This document shows, piece by piece, positions 1 through 8,973 of a stretch of DNA of 64,000 nt. The DNA comes from Nesterenkonia marinintestina (lineage in GTDB: Bacteria > Actinomycetota > Actinomycetes > Actinomycetales > Micrococcaceae): the NCBI RefSeq assembly GCF_025420485.1, contig NZ_JAOEFD010000006.1:1-64000 (forward strand), read 5' to 3'. How positions within the stretch are numbered: position 1 is the first letter of the stretch; each line of letters begins with the position of its first letter. The position numbers and the translations under genes are program-made. The notes below the pieces were generated by a model that was not told where the DNA came from, did not search any database, and saw only the letters and a program-made list of their open reading frames with translations.

Positions 1-31
1 CCCCCCCCCCGCCCCCCCCCCCCCCACCCCC
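1..31. repeat. poly-C tract at window edge
   Basis: Twenty-nine of 31 bases are C, interrupted only by G11 and A26. Nothing else in the window resembles it. On the minus strand it would be poly-G just downstream of menE. Poly-G artefacts of two-colour short-read sequencing at a contig end are the most likely source (inference). Confidence 0.8.
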
Positions 32-50
32 ATAGATGACGGGCCGGCAT

Positions 51-1232
51 TCAGGATTCCGCCTCGGCGAACAGGGCCAGCAGGCGCCGACGGTCCGGCT
101 TCCCCGTGCTCAGCAGAGGGACGGACTCGAGCACGTGGACGCTGCGGGGCGCAGCCGCGGCGCCGAGGTCGGCACGGAGCCGGTCGGAGGCTGACCGGGG
201 GAGCTCCGTCAGCCCCGCACGGAGCGTCACGGCCGCGCAGACCCGCTGTCCCCACTGCGGGTCCGGCGCCGGTCCGACGAAGGCGTCCACCACCGCGTCG
301 TCGGCCAGCAGCGCCTGGCGCACCGCCTCCGCGGAGATCTTCACCCCGCCGCTGATGATCACATCGTCGGAGCGGCCCGTCACACGCAGGCGGGGACCGT
401 CGATCCCCTCGGTCTCCAGCAGGCCGAGGTCGTCGGTGCGGAATCGTCGACGCCCGTGCTCGTCACGGTCGAATCGGTCTGCGGTGAGGCGGGGATCGCT
501 GTAGCCCAGGGCCACCGTCGGACCGGAGAGGCTGATCGTGCCGGGTCCGTCGTCGGGGGAGTCCGCGGCGATCGAGATCCCGGGGAGGGGCCGGCCATCG
601 TATACGCATCCCCCGCAGGTCTCCGCCATCCCGTAGGTCCGCACCACGTGCAGCCCCAGGTGAGCGGCACGGTCCAGCAGTCGGGGCGAGGAGGCGCCCC
701 CGCCGAGGAGGATCGCGTCGAAGCGGCGCAGCGCCTCGACTGCTCCGGGTTCCTCGCCCTCCAGGAGGCGGACGAGCTGCGTGGGGACCAGGGAGACGTA
801 GCGCCGTTCGGCGGTCATCGCGGCCGCGGCCTCGGCGAAGACCCGAGGATCGGCGGAGCCCTCCAGGAGCGGCACCGGGACCGTCCCGGCGATCAGGCTG
901 CGGCTGAGCACCGCCAGCCCGGCCACGTAGCTGGGCTGCAGGGTCAGCAGCCACTGTCCGTGCCCACCGAGGTGCTCCGCCGTGGCCCGGGCGGAGGCCT
1001 CCAGAGCTTCGGCGGAGAGCAGAGTCTCCTTCGGCGTCCCGGTCGAGCCGGAGGTGCGCACCACGGCGGCGACGTGCTCGCCGTGCTCCCGCCCCAGCCG
1101 GGCGGCCCGCTCGGAGAGGTCGGTGCGCGCGATCCATCGCGGCGGTTCCGCCGTGGAGCCCGGGAGCAGTTCGATCGGCGCCGACGTCGTCCGGCCCGTC
1201 GCGGCGGCGAGAGCGCTGAGGAGATCCTCCAC
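51..1232 (-). CDS. menE: O-succinylbenzoate-CoA ligase MenE
   Basis: Predicted cytosolic, ATP-dependent ligase that turns O-succinylbenzoate into OSB-CoA, the substrate of MenB in menaquinone synthesis. It has 393 residues, normal for actinobacterial MenE and shorter than general acyl-CoA ligases. The AMP-binding P-loop SGSTGTPKE is at residues 61-69, a YGMAETCGG core motif is near residue 200, RTDDLG follows near 265, and STGKPDRR near the C-terminus carries the expected catalytic lysine. The GTG start lies 11 bases after the menB stop, so the two are probably one transcript. There is no good Shine-Dalgarno site, which leaves the start slightly uncertain. Confidence 0.9.
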   Translation of the reverse strand: MEDLLSALAAATGRTTSAPIELLPGSTAEPPRWIARTDLSERAARLGREHGEHVAAVVRTSGSTGTPKETLLSAEALEASARATAEHLGGHGQWLLTLQPSYVAGLAVLSRSLIAGTVPVPLLEGSADPRVFAEAAAAMTAERRYVSLVPTQLVRLLEGEEPGAVEALRRFDAILLGGGASSPRLLDRAAHLGLHVVRTYGMAETCGGCVYDGRPLPGISIAADSPDDGPGTISLSGPTVALGYSDPRLTADRFDRDEHGRRRFRTDDLGLLETEGIDGPRLRVTGRSDDVIISGGVKISAEAVRQALLADDAVVDAFVGPAPDPQWGQRVCAAVTLRAGLTELPRSASDRLRADLGAAAAPRSVHVLESVPLLSTGKPDRRRLLALFAEAES

Positions 1233-1243
1233 CGGCTGCGGAC

Positions 1244-2230
1244 TCAGAAGTAGTGGGGGAAGTCGGACCAGTCGGGGTCACGCTTGCCGAGGAATGCGTC
1301 GCGCCCCTCGACGGCCTCGTCGGTCATGTAGCCCATGCGGGTCGCCTCACCGGCGAAGACCTGCTGGCCGGCCAGCCCGTCGTCGACGGCGTTGAAGGCG
1401 AACTTCAGCATCCGGACCGCCTGCGGGGACTGGCCGGCGATGTCCGTGCAGTACTCCAGGGCGACCTCCTCGAGGTGCGCGTGGTCCACCGCCTCATTGA
1501 CCGCCCCGGCGGCGACCATGTCCTCGGCCGAGTGCTCGCGGGCGAGGAAGAAGATCTCGCGGGCCTTCTTCTGGCCCACCTGGCGGGCCAGCAGCGCCGA
1601 ACCGTAGCCGGCGTCGAAGGAGCCAACCGTGGCGTCGGTCTGCTTGAACCGCCCGTGCTCCCGCGAGGCGATGGTCAGATCCGCGACGACGTGCAGGGAG
1701 TGGCCGCCGCCTGCGGCCCACCCGTTGACCACGGCGATGACGACCTTCGGCATGGTGCGCATCAGCCGCTGGACCTCGAGGATGTGCAGGCGTCCGGCCT
1801 GGGCGGGGTCGATCGTCTCGGCGGTCTCCCCCTCTGCGTAGCGGTAGCCGTCCCGGCCCCGGATGCGCTGATCGCCGCCGGAGCAGAAGCTGTGGCCGCC
1901 GTCCTTGGGGGAGGGGCCGTTGCCGGTGAGCAGCACGGCGCCGACGTCGGGGGTCATGCGTGCGTGGTCCAACGTGCGGAACAGCTCGTCGACGGTGCCC
2001 GGGCGGAAGGCGTTGCGCACCTCGGGGCGGTCGAAGGCGATGCGCACCGCCGGAAGGTCGCGGAGTATGCGGCCGGAGGCGTCGCGCTCCACGCGCCGGT
2101 GATAGGTCAGGTCCTTCAGGTCGAAGCCCTCGACCTCCCGCCACTGGAGGGGATCGAAGACGTCCGAGACCTGGGTCGGAAGCTCGACGTCGGAGGTGGA
2201 GGAGGGGCTCTGCGCTGCGTCGTCAGTCAT
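1244..2230 (-). CDS. menB: 1,4-dihydroxy-2-naphthoyl-CoA synthase MenB
   Basis: Crotonase-fold enzyme that cyclises OSB-CoA to 1,4-dihydroxy-2-naphthoyl-CoA in menaquinone synthesis. It has 328 residues. The SFCSGGDQ segment (residues 114-121) and NGWAAGGGHSL (about 170) form the CoA oxyanion hole, and GYGSALLARQVGQKKAREI is typical of MenB rather than of fatty-acid hydratases. The ATG at 2230 was preferred over longer in-frame starts because a TAGACT box ends 8 bases before it and because the upstream extension is proline/glycine/arginine-rich without homology features. It leads the menB-menE pair. Confidence 0.95.
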   Translation of the reverse strand: MTDDAAQSPSSTSDVELPTQVSDVFDPLQWREVEGFDLKDLTYHRRVERDASGRILRDLPAVRIAFDRPEVRNAFRPGTVDELFRTLDHARMTPDVGAVLLTGNGPSPKDGGHSFCSGGDQRIRGRDGYRYAEGETAETIDPAQAGRLHILEVQRLMRTMPKVVIAVVNGWAAGGGHSLHVVADLTIASREHGRFKQTDATVGSFDAGYGSALLARQVGQKKAREIFFLAREHSAEDMVAAGAVNEAVDHAHLEEVALEYCTDIAGQSPQAVRMLKFAFNAVDDGLAGQQVFAGEATRMGYMTDEAVEGRDAFLGKRDPDWSDFPHYF

Positions 2231-2238
2231 CGCCGTCG

Positions 2239-2244
2239 AGTCTA
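2239..2244 (-). promoter_or_regulatory. -10 box for menB
   Basis: TAGACT on the minus strand, 8 bases before the menB ATG. It predicts a leaderless or nearly leaderless menB-menE mRNA. Confidence 0.55.
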
Positions 2245-2275
2245 CCCACCGCCGCGCGGACCCCGGACCGGGGGA

Positions 2276-2281
2276 TAGGCT
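2276..2281 (+). promoter_or_regulatory. -10 box, leaderless start
   Basis: TAGGCT followed by 6 bases and then the ATG at 2288. It is divergent from the menB promoter, with the two -10 boxes about 32 bases apart. Confidence 0.6.
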
Positions 2282-2287
2282 GGAACC

Positions 2288-2569
2288 ATGTCCTCTCAGT
2301 ACGGCGCACCGCGGGTCCACGCGAAGACCCCGGGACTCTACGCCCTGGCCTCGCTGATCGTGCCCGGCCTGGGGACGCTGCTGGCCGGACGGATCCTCTT
2401 CGGCCTGGTGCTGCTGCTGATGCTCGCCACGATCGCCACCCTCGCCGGTCTTCCGCTGATCGGCTGGCTCATCGGCCTCGTCGTCGGGCTGCCCTTCTGG
2501 GCCTACTGCATCTGGCACGCCTACCGCACCGCGCAGCGGTGGAACGCCCGCCACGGCATCATCTCCTGA
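2288..2569 (+). CDS. small membrane protein, unknown function
   Basis: A 93-residue protein with two closely spaced hydrophobic stretches (about residues 16-37 and 42-72) and a basic, aromatic C-terminal tail. The glycine-rich first segment (SLIVPGLGTLLAGR) resembles small actinobacterial membrane proteins of the TM2/DUF5683 style, but I cannot assign a family firmly. The ATG fits the leaderless pattern (TAGGCT six bases upstream), and composition and codon use match the neighbours, so I take it as real. It stands alone between menB (divergent) and fmdB. Confidence 0.7.
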   Translation: MSSQYGAPRVHAKTPGLYALASLIVPGLGTLLAGRILFGLVLLLMLATIATLAGLPLIGWLIGLVVGLPFWAYCIWHAYRTAQRWNARHGIIS

Positions 2570-2634
2570 CGGGCGCACCGGCTCCCGGTGCGCCTGATCG
2601 GACACCACCCCTGTGCGCCGCGTCTCATCCGATC

Positions 2635-2640
2635 TAGGCT
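2635..2640 (+). promoter_or_regulatory. -10 box for fmdB-fmdA
   Basis: TAGGCT about 36 bases before the fmdB ATG. It leaves a short leader with a good Shine-Dalgarno site (GAGGAGG), unlike the leaderless genes nearby. Confidence 0.45.
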
Positions 2641-2676
2641 GAGGTCATCGTCGACCGACGGTGAGGAGGCCTGCGG

Positions 2677-2958
2677 ATGCCGATCTACGAGTTCAGCTGC
2701 CGCCGATGCGGCCGATTCGACGCGAGCCGCCCCATGTCCTCCGTCCCCGACGCCCTCGACTGCCCGACGTGCGCCCAGGACTCTCCGCGCGTGATCAGCG
2801 CCGTCGGACTCTCCCGCGCGGGCTCCCCGGCCGCCCGGACCATCGACGCCGCCGCCCGCACCGCCTCCGAGCCGCCGGTCGTCACCGGTGCCCCCGGACG
2901 GCCCCGGAGCGCCCCGGTCACCACCGACCCGAGACACAGACGCCTGCCCAGACCCTGA
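2677..2958 (+). CDS. FmdB-family zinc-ribbon protein
   Basis: A 93-residue putative regulatory protein with an N-terminal zinc ribbon: C8 and C11 (CRRC), then C29 and C32 (CPTC), preceded by the characteristic MPIYEF start. The C-terminal half is low-complexity (Ala, Thr, Pro, Arg). FmdB was named from its position next to formamidase in Methylophilus, and its function remains poorly defined. Here too it lies directly upstream of the formamidase gene, 24 bases apart, which supports co-transcription. A GAGGAGG site precedes the ATG. Confidence 0.85.
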   Translation: MPIYEFSCRRCGRFDASRPMSSVPDALDCPTCAQDSPRVISAVGLSRAGSPAARTIDAAARTASEPPVVTGAPGRPRSAPVTTDPRHRRLPRP

Positions 2959-2982
2959 CTGCGAGACACGAGGAGAGATCCC

Positions 2983-4233
2983 ATGCCCGAGGTGCTGTTC
3001 CCCCTGGACTCCGACAAGCCGTTCACCGAGCAGGAGAAGCTCGGTCACAATCGGTGGCATCCCGACATCCCTCCCGTCGCATCCGTCTCGCCCGGAGACA
3101 GCTTCCGGGTGGAGTGTCGCGAGTGGTTCGACGGGGCCATCAGGAACGACGACTCCGCCGACGACGTCCGGCACGCTCCGCTGAACTCGGTGCACACCCT
3201 GTCAGGCCCGTTCCAGGTCAGAGGAGCTGAGCCGGGCGATCTGCTCGTCGTCGACATCCTCGACGTCGGACCCATCCCGCAGGAGACCGGCCCGCTGGCC
3301 GGACAGGGCTGGGGCTACACCGGGATCTTCTCCCGCAGCAACGGCGGCGGGTTCCTCACCGAACAGTTCCCCGACGCGTACAAGGCCGTCTGGGACTTCT
3401 CCGGGCAGAAGGCGACCTCCCGGCACATCCCCGGGGTGGAGTTCGTCGGCATCGTGCACCCCGGGCTGATGGGCACCGCGCCCTCGGCCGAGCTGCTCGC
3501 CCGATGGAACCGTCGCGAAGGTGACCTGATCGCCACCGACCCGCAGCGGGTGCCGCCGCTCGCCCTCCCGCCGGAGCCGCAGGACGCCGTGCTCGGAGGT
3601 GTGGACGCGGGCGACTTCGACCGGGTCGCGTCGGAAGCCGCGCGGACCGCCCCGCCCCGCGAGAACGGCGGAAACCAGGACATCAAGAACCTCACCAAGG
3701 GGAGCCGCATCTTCTACCCGGTGTTCGTCTCCGGGGCGAACCTGTCGGTCGGAGACCTGCACTTCTCCCAGGGAGACGGCGAGATCACCTTCTGCGGTGC
3801 GATCGAGATGGGAGGCTTCATCGACCTCCACGTCGACGTCATCAAGGGCGGGATGGACACCTACGGGGTGAGCGAGAACGCGATCTTCATGCCCGGCCGC
3901 ACCGATCCGCAGTACTCGGAGTGGCTGGCGTTCTCCGGCACCTCGGTCACCCTGGAGGGCGAGCAGCGCTACCTCGACTCCCAGCTGGCCTATCAGCGGG
4001 CGTGCCTGCACGCGATCGACTACCTGACCACCTTCGGCTACACCCCGGAGCAGGCGTACCTGCTGCTCGGTGCGGCTCCGATCGAGGGCCGGTTCTCCGG
4101 TGTGGTCGACGTGCCCAACTCCTGTGCGACGGTCTACATCCCGACGGAGATCTTCGACTTCGACGTCAGACCGTCCGCCGACGGTCCGGTTCGGATCGAC
4201 CCCGGTCAGGGGGCTCCGCGGTCGGCGGACTGA
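2983..4233 (+). CDS. fmdA: formamidase (acetamidase/formamidase family)
   Basis: Predicted cytosolic hydrolase that converts formamide to formate and ammonia. It has 416 residues, the usual length for the FmdA_AmdA family. The N-terminal LFPLDSDKPF, the GDLLVVDILDVGPIP segment, the GCTM-like region (ISPGLMGTAPS equivalent at HPGLMGTAPS) and CGAIEMGG are family hallmarks. The start follows a GAGGAGA site 6 bases upstream. It is co-transcribed with fmdB. Formate made here could leave through the formate/nitrite channel encoded at 33800 (inference; the genes are 30 kb apart). Confidence 0.92.
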   Translation: MPEVLFPLDSDKPFTEQEKLGHNRWHPDIPPVASVSPGDSFRVECREWFDGAIRNDDSADDVRHAPLNSVHTLSGPFQVRGAEPGDLLVVDILDVGPIPQETGPLAGQGWGYTGIFSRSNGGGFLTEQFPDAYKAVWDFSGQKATSRHIPGVEFVGIVHPGLMGTAPSAELLARWNRREGDLIATDPQRVPPLALPPEPQDAVLGGVDAGDFDRVASEAARTAPPRENGGNQDIKNLTKGSRIFYPVFVSGANLSVGDLHFSQGDGEITFCGAIEMGGFIDLHVDVIKGGMDTYGVSENAIFMPGRTDPQYSEWLAFSGTSVTLEGEQRYLDSQLAYQRACLHAIDYLTTFGYTPEQAYLLLGAAPIEGRFSGVVDVPNSCATVYIPTEIFDFDVRPSADGPVRIDPGQGAPRSAD

Positions 4234-4260
4234 GCACGGCGAGGTGCCGCTCCGCCCGCC

Positions 4261-5067
4261 TCACCCCGTGACGCGGTAGCGCTCGCGTTCGGCCTCGTAC
4301 AGGCGCTCCTGCTCCGCTTCGGTCACCGCGCCGCCGCCCCGATGCGCCGGCAGCCACCAGACCCCGGACTCGGCCGGGGTCTCGTCGGCCTCGATGCCGT
4401 GGTCGATGCCCGCCTGCAGTCGGCGCCGCAGCTCCTCGGTGGCCTCGGCGACGTCCTCGTCGGGTCCCACGTCCAGCGGCTCGCCCACGTGGACGTGGAC
4501 CCGCAGCCCCCACAGGTTCCGCAGCTTCAGGCCGCCGCGCCCGCGGGTCAGACCACGGTGCCCGCCCCAGACCGAGACCGGGATCACCGGGACCTGCGCC
4601 TGCTGGGCCATGCGGACCGCCCCGGTCTTGAGCTTCCGCACCGTCCAGCTCACCGAGACCCCGCCCTCCGGGAACACGCAGATGTACTCGCCGGCCCGGA
4701 GCTTCTCCACCGAGGCCTCGAGCGCCGGGGCTCCGTTGGCGCGGTCGACGACGACATGGTCGCAGAGGTCGCACACCGCCCCGTAGAGGGGCTTGGAGGC
4801 GTGCTTCTTGGTCACCATGAACCGGGGGTGGGCCTTGATGCGGTGCCAGATGACCCTCTGGGCGAAGGCGAAGTCCAGGTAGCCGAAGTGTGTGACTGCG
4901 AGGACCGCCCCGCGGCCGGGGGCCACGGTGCGGGTCCAGCCGCGCACCTCCTCCTGCGGGAGACTCTCCTCGCCGCTGCTCGACAGGCGCATCCGGAACG
5001 CCGCCATCGTCGCCAGTCCCACCAGCACGATGCCGCGGTAGACGTGTCGGTTCGGTCGGAATCTCAT
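4261..5067 (-). CDS. lysophospholipid acyltransferase (PlsC-like)
   Basis: A 268-residue 1-acylglycerol-3-phosphate acyltransferase-family protein, probably membrane-associated and acting in phospholipid synthesis. The HX4D catalytic motif is visible as HFGYLD (residues 60-65), and FPEGG near residue 130 is the second acyltransferase motif. A hydrophobic stretch near residues 11-24 may anchor it. The ATG overlaps the stop of the upstream oligopeptidase gene (ATGA), so translation is likely coupled. A longer in-frame start exists but runs deep into the upstream gene. The acyl-donor preference cannot be read from sequence. Confidence 0.88.
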   Translation of the reverse strand: MRFRPNRHVYRGIVLVGLATMAAFRMRLSSSGEESLPQEEVRGWTRTVAPGRGAVLAVTHFGYLDFAFAQRVIWHRIKAHPRFMVTKKHASKPLYGAVCDLCDHVVVDRANGAPALEASVEKLRAGEYICVFPEGGVSVSWTVRKLKTGAVRMAQQAQVPVIPVSVWGGHRGLTRGRGGLKLRNLWGLRVHVHVGEPLDVGPDEDVAEATEELRRRLQAGIDHGIEADETPAESGVWWLPAHRGGGAVTEAEQERLYEAERERYRVTG

Positions 5068-7295
5068 CGCAGGACCTCCGCCGCCCCGATGTGGTGGGTC
5101 AGGAACGCGTAGTCCCACGCCTTCTCCCGCCAGGTCTCATACCGGCCCGAGGCGCCCCCGTGCCCGCCGTCCATCTCGATCTTGAACACGATCGGCGCCG
5201 AGCCCTTCTGGTGCTCCCGCAGCTTGGGCACCCACTTCGCCGGCTCCACGTAGAGCACGCGGGTGTCATGCAGGCTGGTCACTGCGGCGATAGCCGGGTA
5301 CTCGAGGTCCCGGACGTTCTCATACGGGGAGTAGCCCTTCATGTACTCGTAGACCTCGGCGTCGGTGATGGGGTTGCCCCACTCCTCCCACTCGAGGGCC
5401 GAGAGGGGCAGCTCGGGGTCGAGGATCGAGGTCAGCGGGTCCACGAACGGGACCTGCGCGACGATCGCCCGGTACCTCTCCGGGGCCATGTTCGCGACCG
5501 CACCCATCAGCAGCCCGCCGGCCGAACCGCCGAGCGCGCTGATGCGGTCCGGGTCGGCCCAACCGGTCTCCACCAGGTGGTCCGTGGCGGCGATGAAGTC
5601 GGTGAAGGAGTTGACCTTCGTCAGCTTCTTGCCGTCCTCGTACCACCAGCGGCCCAGCTCGCCGCCGCCGCGGACGTGGGCGACGGCGAAGACGATGCCG
5701 CGGTCGAGCAGCGACAGCCGGGGGATGCCGAAGAAGGGGTCCTGGCTCATCTCGTAGGACCCGTAGCCGTACACCAGCGTCGGGTTGGTGCCGTCGGGGG
5801 TGACGCTGCGATGGTGCAGCACGGTGACCGGGATCCGGACCGGCGATCCGTCGGGTCCGGAGTCGACGGTGGGCACCCACAGCCGCACGGCGCGGTAGTC
5901 GTCCAGGTCGACGTTCTCCACCGGGGTCTCACGGCGCAGCACCGGCTCGCCCGGGCCGCGGCCGGTGGTCTGCTCGGCGGCACCCGGGTGGGCGACGTCG
6001 TAGATGCGCGGGGGGATCAGCCAGGAGGTGAACAGCACCCGGAATACGGGGGCCTCGTACTCGGCGGCGATCAGCGCGCAGGTGAAGATCTCCTCGTCGA
6101 AGGTGGGGCCGGGCAGCGACGACGTCGCCGCCGGATCGCCGCCGTCGCGGACGCCGCGCACGGTGTCCAGGCTCAGCAGCTGCACCGACTCCACGGTGCT
6201 GCGTCGTGCGGTGACGAGGATCTGGGCGGCGGTGATCCGGATGCCTTCGAGCTTCACCTCGTGCTCGTGGGTCAGCACGGCGTCGCCGAGGTCCAGCGGC
6301 GCGGCGGCGTCGGCCGGGCTCTGCTGACCGACGAGCGCCTCCTCGCTGGTCAGGGTGAGCATGCAGTTCGGCGCGTCCTGGTCATGGGTGACCAGCAGGT
6401 GCCGCACACCGTCGAGCTCGATCGGGTCGACCTCATGGAGGATCCGGTGGGAGGCGGGGATGATCATCCGCGGCTCGGCCTCCGGGTCGGTGACGTCGAG
6501 CAGACGGGACTCTGTGTACTCGGAGTTGCCGGAGATGATGACGAGCTCGCGCCGATCGGCCGAGAGCTGGATCCCGGTCCAGAGCTGCTCGTCGGAGATC
6601 TCCAGCAGCAGACGGTCCTCGTCGGAGGGGGTGCCGACGGTGTGCATGTACAGCTGGGACGGGCGCCACGTGGCGTCGGCGACCATGTAGTAGGCCCGAC
6701 GGCCCGTGGGCTCGAGCACGGCCGGCCCGTGGACGTCCTCGACCGACTCCTCGTGGGTCTCCCCGGTGGTGAGGTCGCGCAGCCGGAGGGTGTGCCGCTC
6801 GTCGCCGGAGGTGTCCTCGCAGTACGCGAGCAGGGTCCCCGCGTCGTCGACGTCCAGTCCGCCGAGCTGGTAGAAGGCATGCTTCGCCGCTTCGGCGTTG
6901 GTGTCGAAGTAGGTCTCCTCACCGGCGAGTGCGACTCCCGGCTCGACCTGCGGCGGCGTCCAGTCGGCGTCGTCGGCGACCGGCACCCGGCAGTACACCG
7001 GGTGCTGCTCGCCCTCGATGGTCCGGGTGAAGTACCAGTGCCGGCCGCGACGGGACGGGACGCTGAGGTCGGTCTCCACGGTGCGGCCGCGGATCTCGGA
7101 GAAGATGGCCTCGCGCAGCGGCTGCTGATCGGCGGTGACCGCGTCGGTGTAGGCGTTCTCGGCCTGCAGGTGCTCCAGCACCTCGGGCGAGTCCTTCTCG
7201 CGCAGCCACTCGTAGTCGTCGGTGATCGTGTCGCCGTGGTGGGTGCGGGTGACCGGGACCTTCTTGGCCTGAGGTGGGGTGGGATGGTCTGCCAT
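5064..7295 (-). CDS. ptrB: oligopeptidase B / prolyl oligopeptidase family (S9A)
   Basis: A 743-residue serine peptidase with an N-terminal beta-propeller and a C-terminal alpha/beta-hydrolase domain. The nucleophile motif GGSAGG and the terminal histidine motif DGGHGG are present, and YGSYE plus RGGGELGRWWYEDGK match oligopeptidase B rather than prolyl endopeptidase. No signal peptide is seen, so it is probably cytosolic and cleaves short peptides after basic residues (family knowledge). The start at 7295 (MADHP) is preferred; an ATG nine bases upstream is possible. It is transcribed with the downstream acyltransferase gene by ATGA overlap. Confidence 0.92.
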   Translation of the reverse strand: MADHPTPPQAKKVPVTRTHHGDTITDDYEWLREKDSPEVLEHLQAENAYTDAVTADQQPLREAIFSEIRGRTVETDLSVPSRRGRHWYFTRTIEGEQHPVYCRVPVADDADWTPPQVEPGVALAGEETYFDTNAEAAKHAFYQLGGLDVDDAGTLLAYCEDTSGDERHTLRLRDLTTGETHEESVEDVHGPAVLEPTGRRAYYMVADATWRPSQLYMHTVGTPSDEDRLLLEISDEQLWTGIQLSADRRELVIISGNSEYTESRLLDVTDPEAEPRMIIPASHRILHEVDPIELDGVRHLLVTHDQDAPNCMLTLTSEEALVGQQSPADAAAPLDLGDAVLTHEHEVKLEGIRITAAQILVTARRSTVESVQLLSLDTVRGVRDGGDPAATSSLPGPTFDEEIFTCALIAAEYEAPVFRVLFTSWLIPPRIYDVAHPGAAEQTTGRGPGEPVLRRETPVENVDLDDYRAVRLWVPTVDSGPDGSPVRIPVTVLHHRSVTPDGTNPTLVYGYGSYEMSQDPFFGIPRLSLLDRGIVFAVAHVRGGGELGRWWYEDGKKLTKVNSFTDFIAATDHLVETGWADPDRISALGGSAGGLLMGAVANMAPERYRAIVAQVPFVDPLTSILDPELPLSALEWEEWGNPITDAEVYEYMKGYSPYENVRDLEYPAIAAVTSLHDTRVLYVEPAKWVPKLREHQKGSAPIVFKIEMDGGHGGASGRYETWREKAWDYAFLTHHIGAAEVLR

Positions 7296-7341
7296 GGGTC
7301 CCATCCCATCACACTGCGTGCCCAGCCTCAGGGTTCGGAGC

Positions 7342-8868
7342 TCAGCGCGCGGGATCCTCGAGGGAGCTGGACCCGGCGTCGCCGCGACCCATGCCGCGAC
7401 GCTCACGGTTGCTGAGGTAGCCCTCGACGTCCTCGCGGTGCCAGCACTCGACGTTCTTCAGCTCCGGCATGTCGTCCGAGATGAACACCGGGTCGAGGCC
7501 TTGTCGCCGTTCGGCGTCGTAGTGCTTGAGCAGCTTCACGGCCTTTCCGCCGAGGATGGTGATGACGATGAGGTTGAACGTGGCGATGATCAGCATCGTC
7601 ACCCCGGCGATGGCCCAGGCGAGGTCCACGGCGATGACCGAACCGATGAAGACCACGACGGTCAGGACCAGGGCGTAGCCCTTGCGCACCTTCTCGCTGC
7701 TGTTGATGAACAGGACGTTGGCCTCACCGTAGGAGTAGTTGCCGAGCACCGAGGTGAAGGCCAGCAGGAAGATGATGACCGCCAGGGCGATCGGGCCGAA
7801 CGTGCCGAAGTTCTCCGCCAGCGCCGACTGGGTGAGCTCGGCGCCGACGTTGGCGTCGGCGAATGCCACCGGGTCGTCGAAGGTGAACAGGATGATGAAT
7901 GCGGTGATGGAGCAGATGATCAGCGTGTCGACGTAGACGCCGAGGGTCTGGGTCAGGCCCTGCTTGACCGGGTGTGAGACGTCCGCAGTGGCGGAGACGT
8001 TCGGGACCGAACCCATGCCGGCCTCGTTGGAGAACATGCCGCGCTGGATGCCGGCCATCAGCATGGTGCCGAAGCCGCCTCCGATGACGGACTGCGCGGT
8101 GAAGGCCTCACCGAGGATCTGCCCGAACACGCGGGGGACCTCCTCGATGTTCACGGCGACCACGACCAGGCCGAGCACCAGGTAGATCGCCGCCATCAGC
8201 GGCACCAGGTTCTGCGCGACGGTGGCGACCCGACGCAGACCGCCCAGCACGATGGCCGCGGTCATGAGCGCCAGCACGATGCCGAGCACCCAGGTCATCC
8301 AGCCGGTGTCCTCCGCGCCGGCGGTCTCAGCGGCCGCCGTGACCGAGTCCACGATGGTGTTGGCCTGCAGCGAGGTGAAGCTCAGGGCGAAGCAGAAGAT
8401 GAAGATGATCGCGAAGAGGATGCCGAGCGAACGGGAGCCCAGACCGCGCTGGATGTAGTACGCGGGACCGCCCTTGAAGGTGTCGAAGCGCGGCGTCTTG
8501 TACAGCTGACCCAGGGTGGACTCGATGAACGAGGCGGCGGCCACGAAGATCGACATCGTCCACATCCAGAAGATCGCACCCGGTCCTCCGAGTGCGATCG
8601 CGCCGGCGACGCCGGCCACGTTTCCGGTGCCCACGCGGGCCGCGGCGGAGATGGTGAACGCCTGGAACGCGGAGAGGGACTTGGATCGCCCCTCGTCGTC
8701 GCGCTGGGTCTTCTCCGTGATGGAGGTGAGCATGGCCGGGAAGCGTCGGATTTGCACGACCCCGGTGCGGATCGACAGGTAGACGGCGATGATGATGATG
8801 AGCCAGACACCGAAGAAGTCCCAGGCCAGTCCCTCGAATGTCTCAATGGCTTCGACGAGTGAGTCCAT
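7342..8868 (-). CDS. alanine/glycine:cation symporter (AGCS, AlsT-like)
   Basis: A 508-residue polytopic membrane protein with about eleven hydrophobic segments, expected to import alanine or glycine with Na+ (or H+). Family hallmarks are the conserved SAFQAFTISAAARVGTGN near residues 65-82, the GGPGAIFWMW stretch, GGPAYYIQRGLG and FSNEAGMGS. The cytosolic C-terminal tail is short and charged. It has its own promoter (TACGAT six bases before the ATG) and is separated from the downstream peptidase gene by 46 bases. The exact substrate and ion are inferred from the family. Confidence 0.93.
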   Translation of the reverse strand: MDSLVEAIETFEGLAWDFFGVWLIIIIAVYLSIRTGVVQIRRFPAMLTSITEKTQRDDEGRSKSLSAFQAFTISAAARVGTGNVAGVAGAIALGGPGAIFWMWTMSIFVAAASFIESTLGQLYKTPRFDTFKGGPAYYIQRGLGSRSLGILFAIIFIFCFALSFTSLQANTIVDSVTAAAETAGAEDTGWMTWVLGIVLALMTAAIVLGGLRRVATVAQNLVPLMAAIYLVLGLVVVAVNIEEVPRVFGQILGEAFTAQSVIGGGFGTMLMAGIQRGMFSNEAGMGSVPNVSATADVSHPVKQGLTQTLGVYVDTLIICSITAFIILFTFDDPVAFADANVGAELTQSALAENFGTFGPIALAVIIFLLAFTSVLGNYSYGEANVLFINSSEKVRKGYALVLTVVVFIGSVIAVDLAWAIAGVTMLIIATFNLIVITILGGKAVKLLKHYDAERRQGLDPVFISDDMPELKNVECWHREDVEGYLSNRERRGMGRGDAGSSSLEDPAR

Positions 8869-8874
8869 GCCGAG

Positions 8875-8880
8875 ATCGTA
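8875..8880 (-). promoter_or_regulatory. -10 box, leaderless start
   Basis: TACGAT on the minus strand, 6 bases before the symporter ATG at 8868. Confidence 0.5.
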
Positions 8881-8973
8881 CCCCGGATGAGGGCTATATC
8901 ACGTTTTCTCGGGCATTGCCTGAACGTGCGGCACCGCTCCGGAGCTGCTCGGAGCGTCGCTGGGTCGTGACCC

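Noticed and set aside
5091-7415. 774-residue open frame opposite the oligopeptidase gene
   Set aside because: The minus strand encodes a complete S9A peptidase with its catalytic motifs; the plus frame is Gly/Val/Arg-rich noise.
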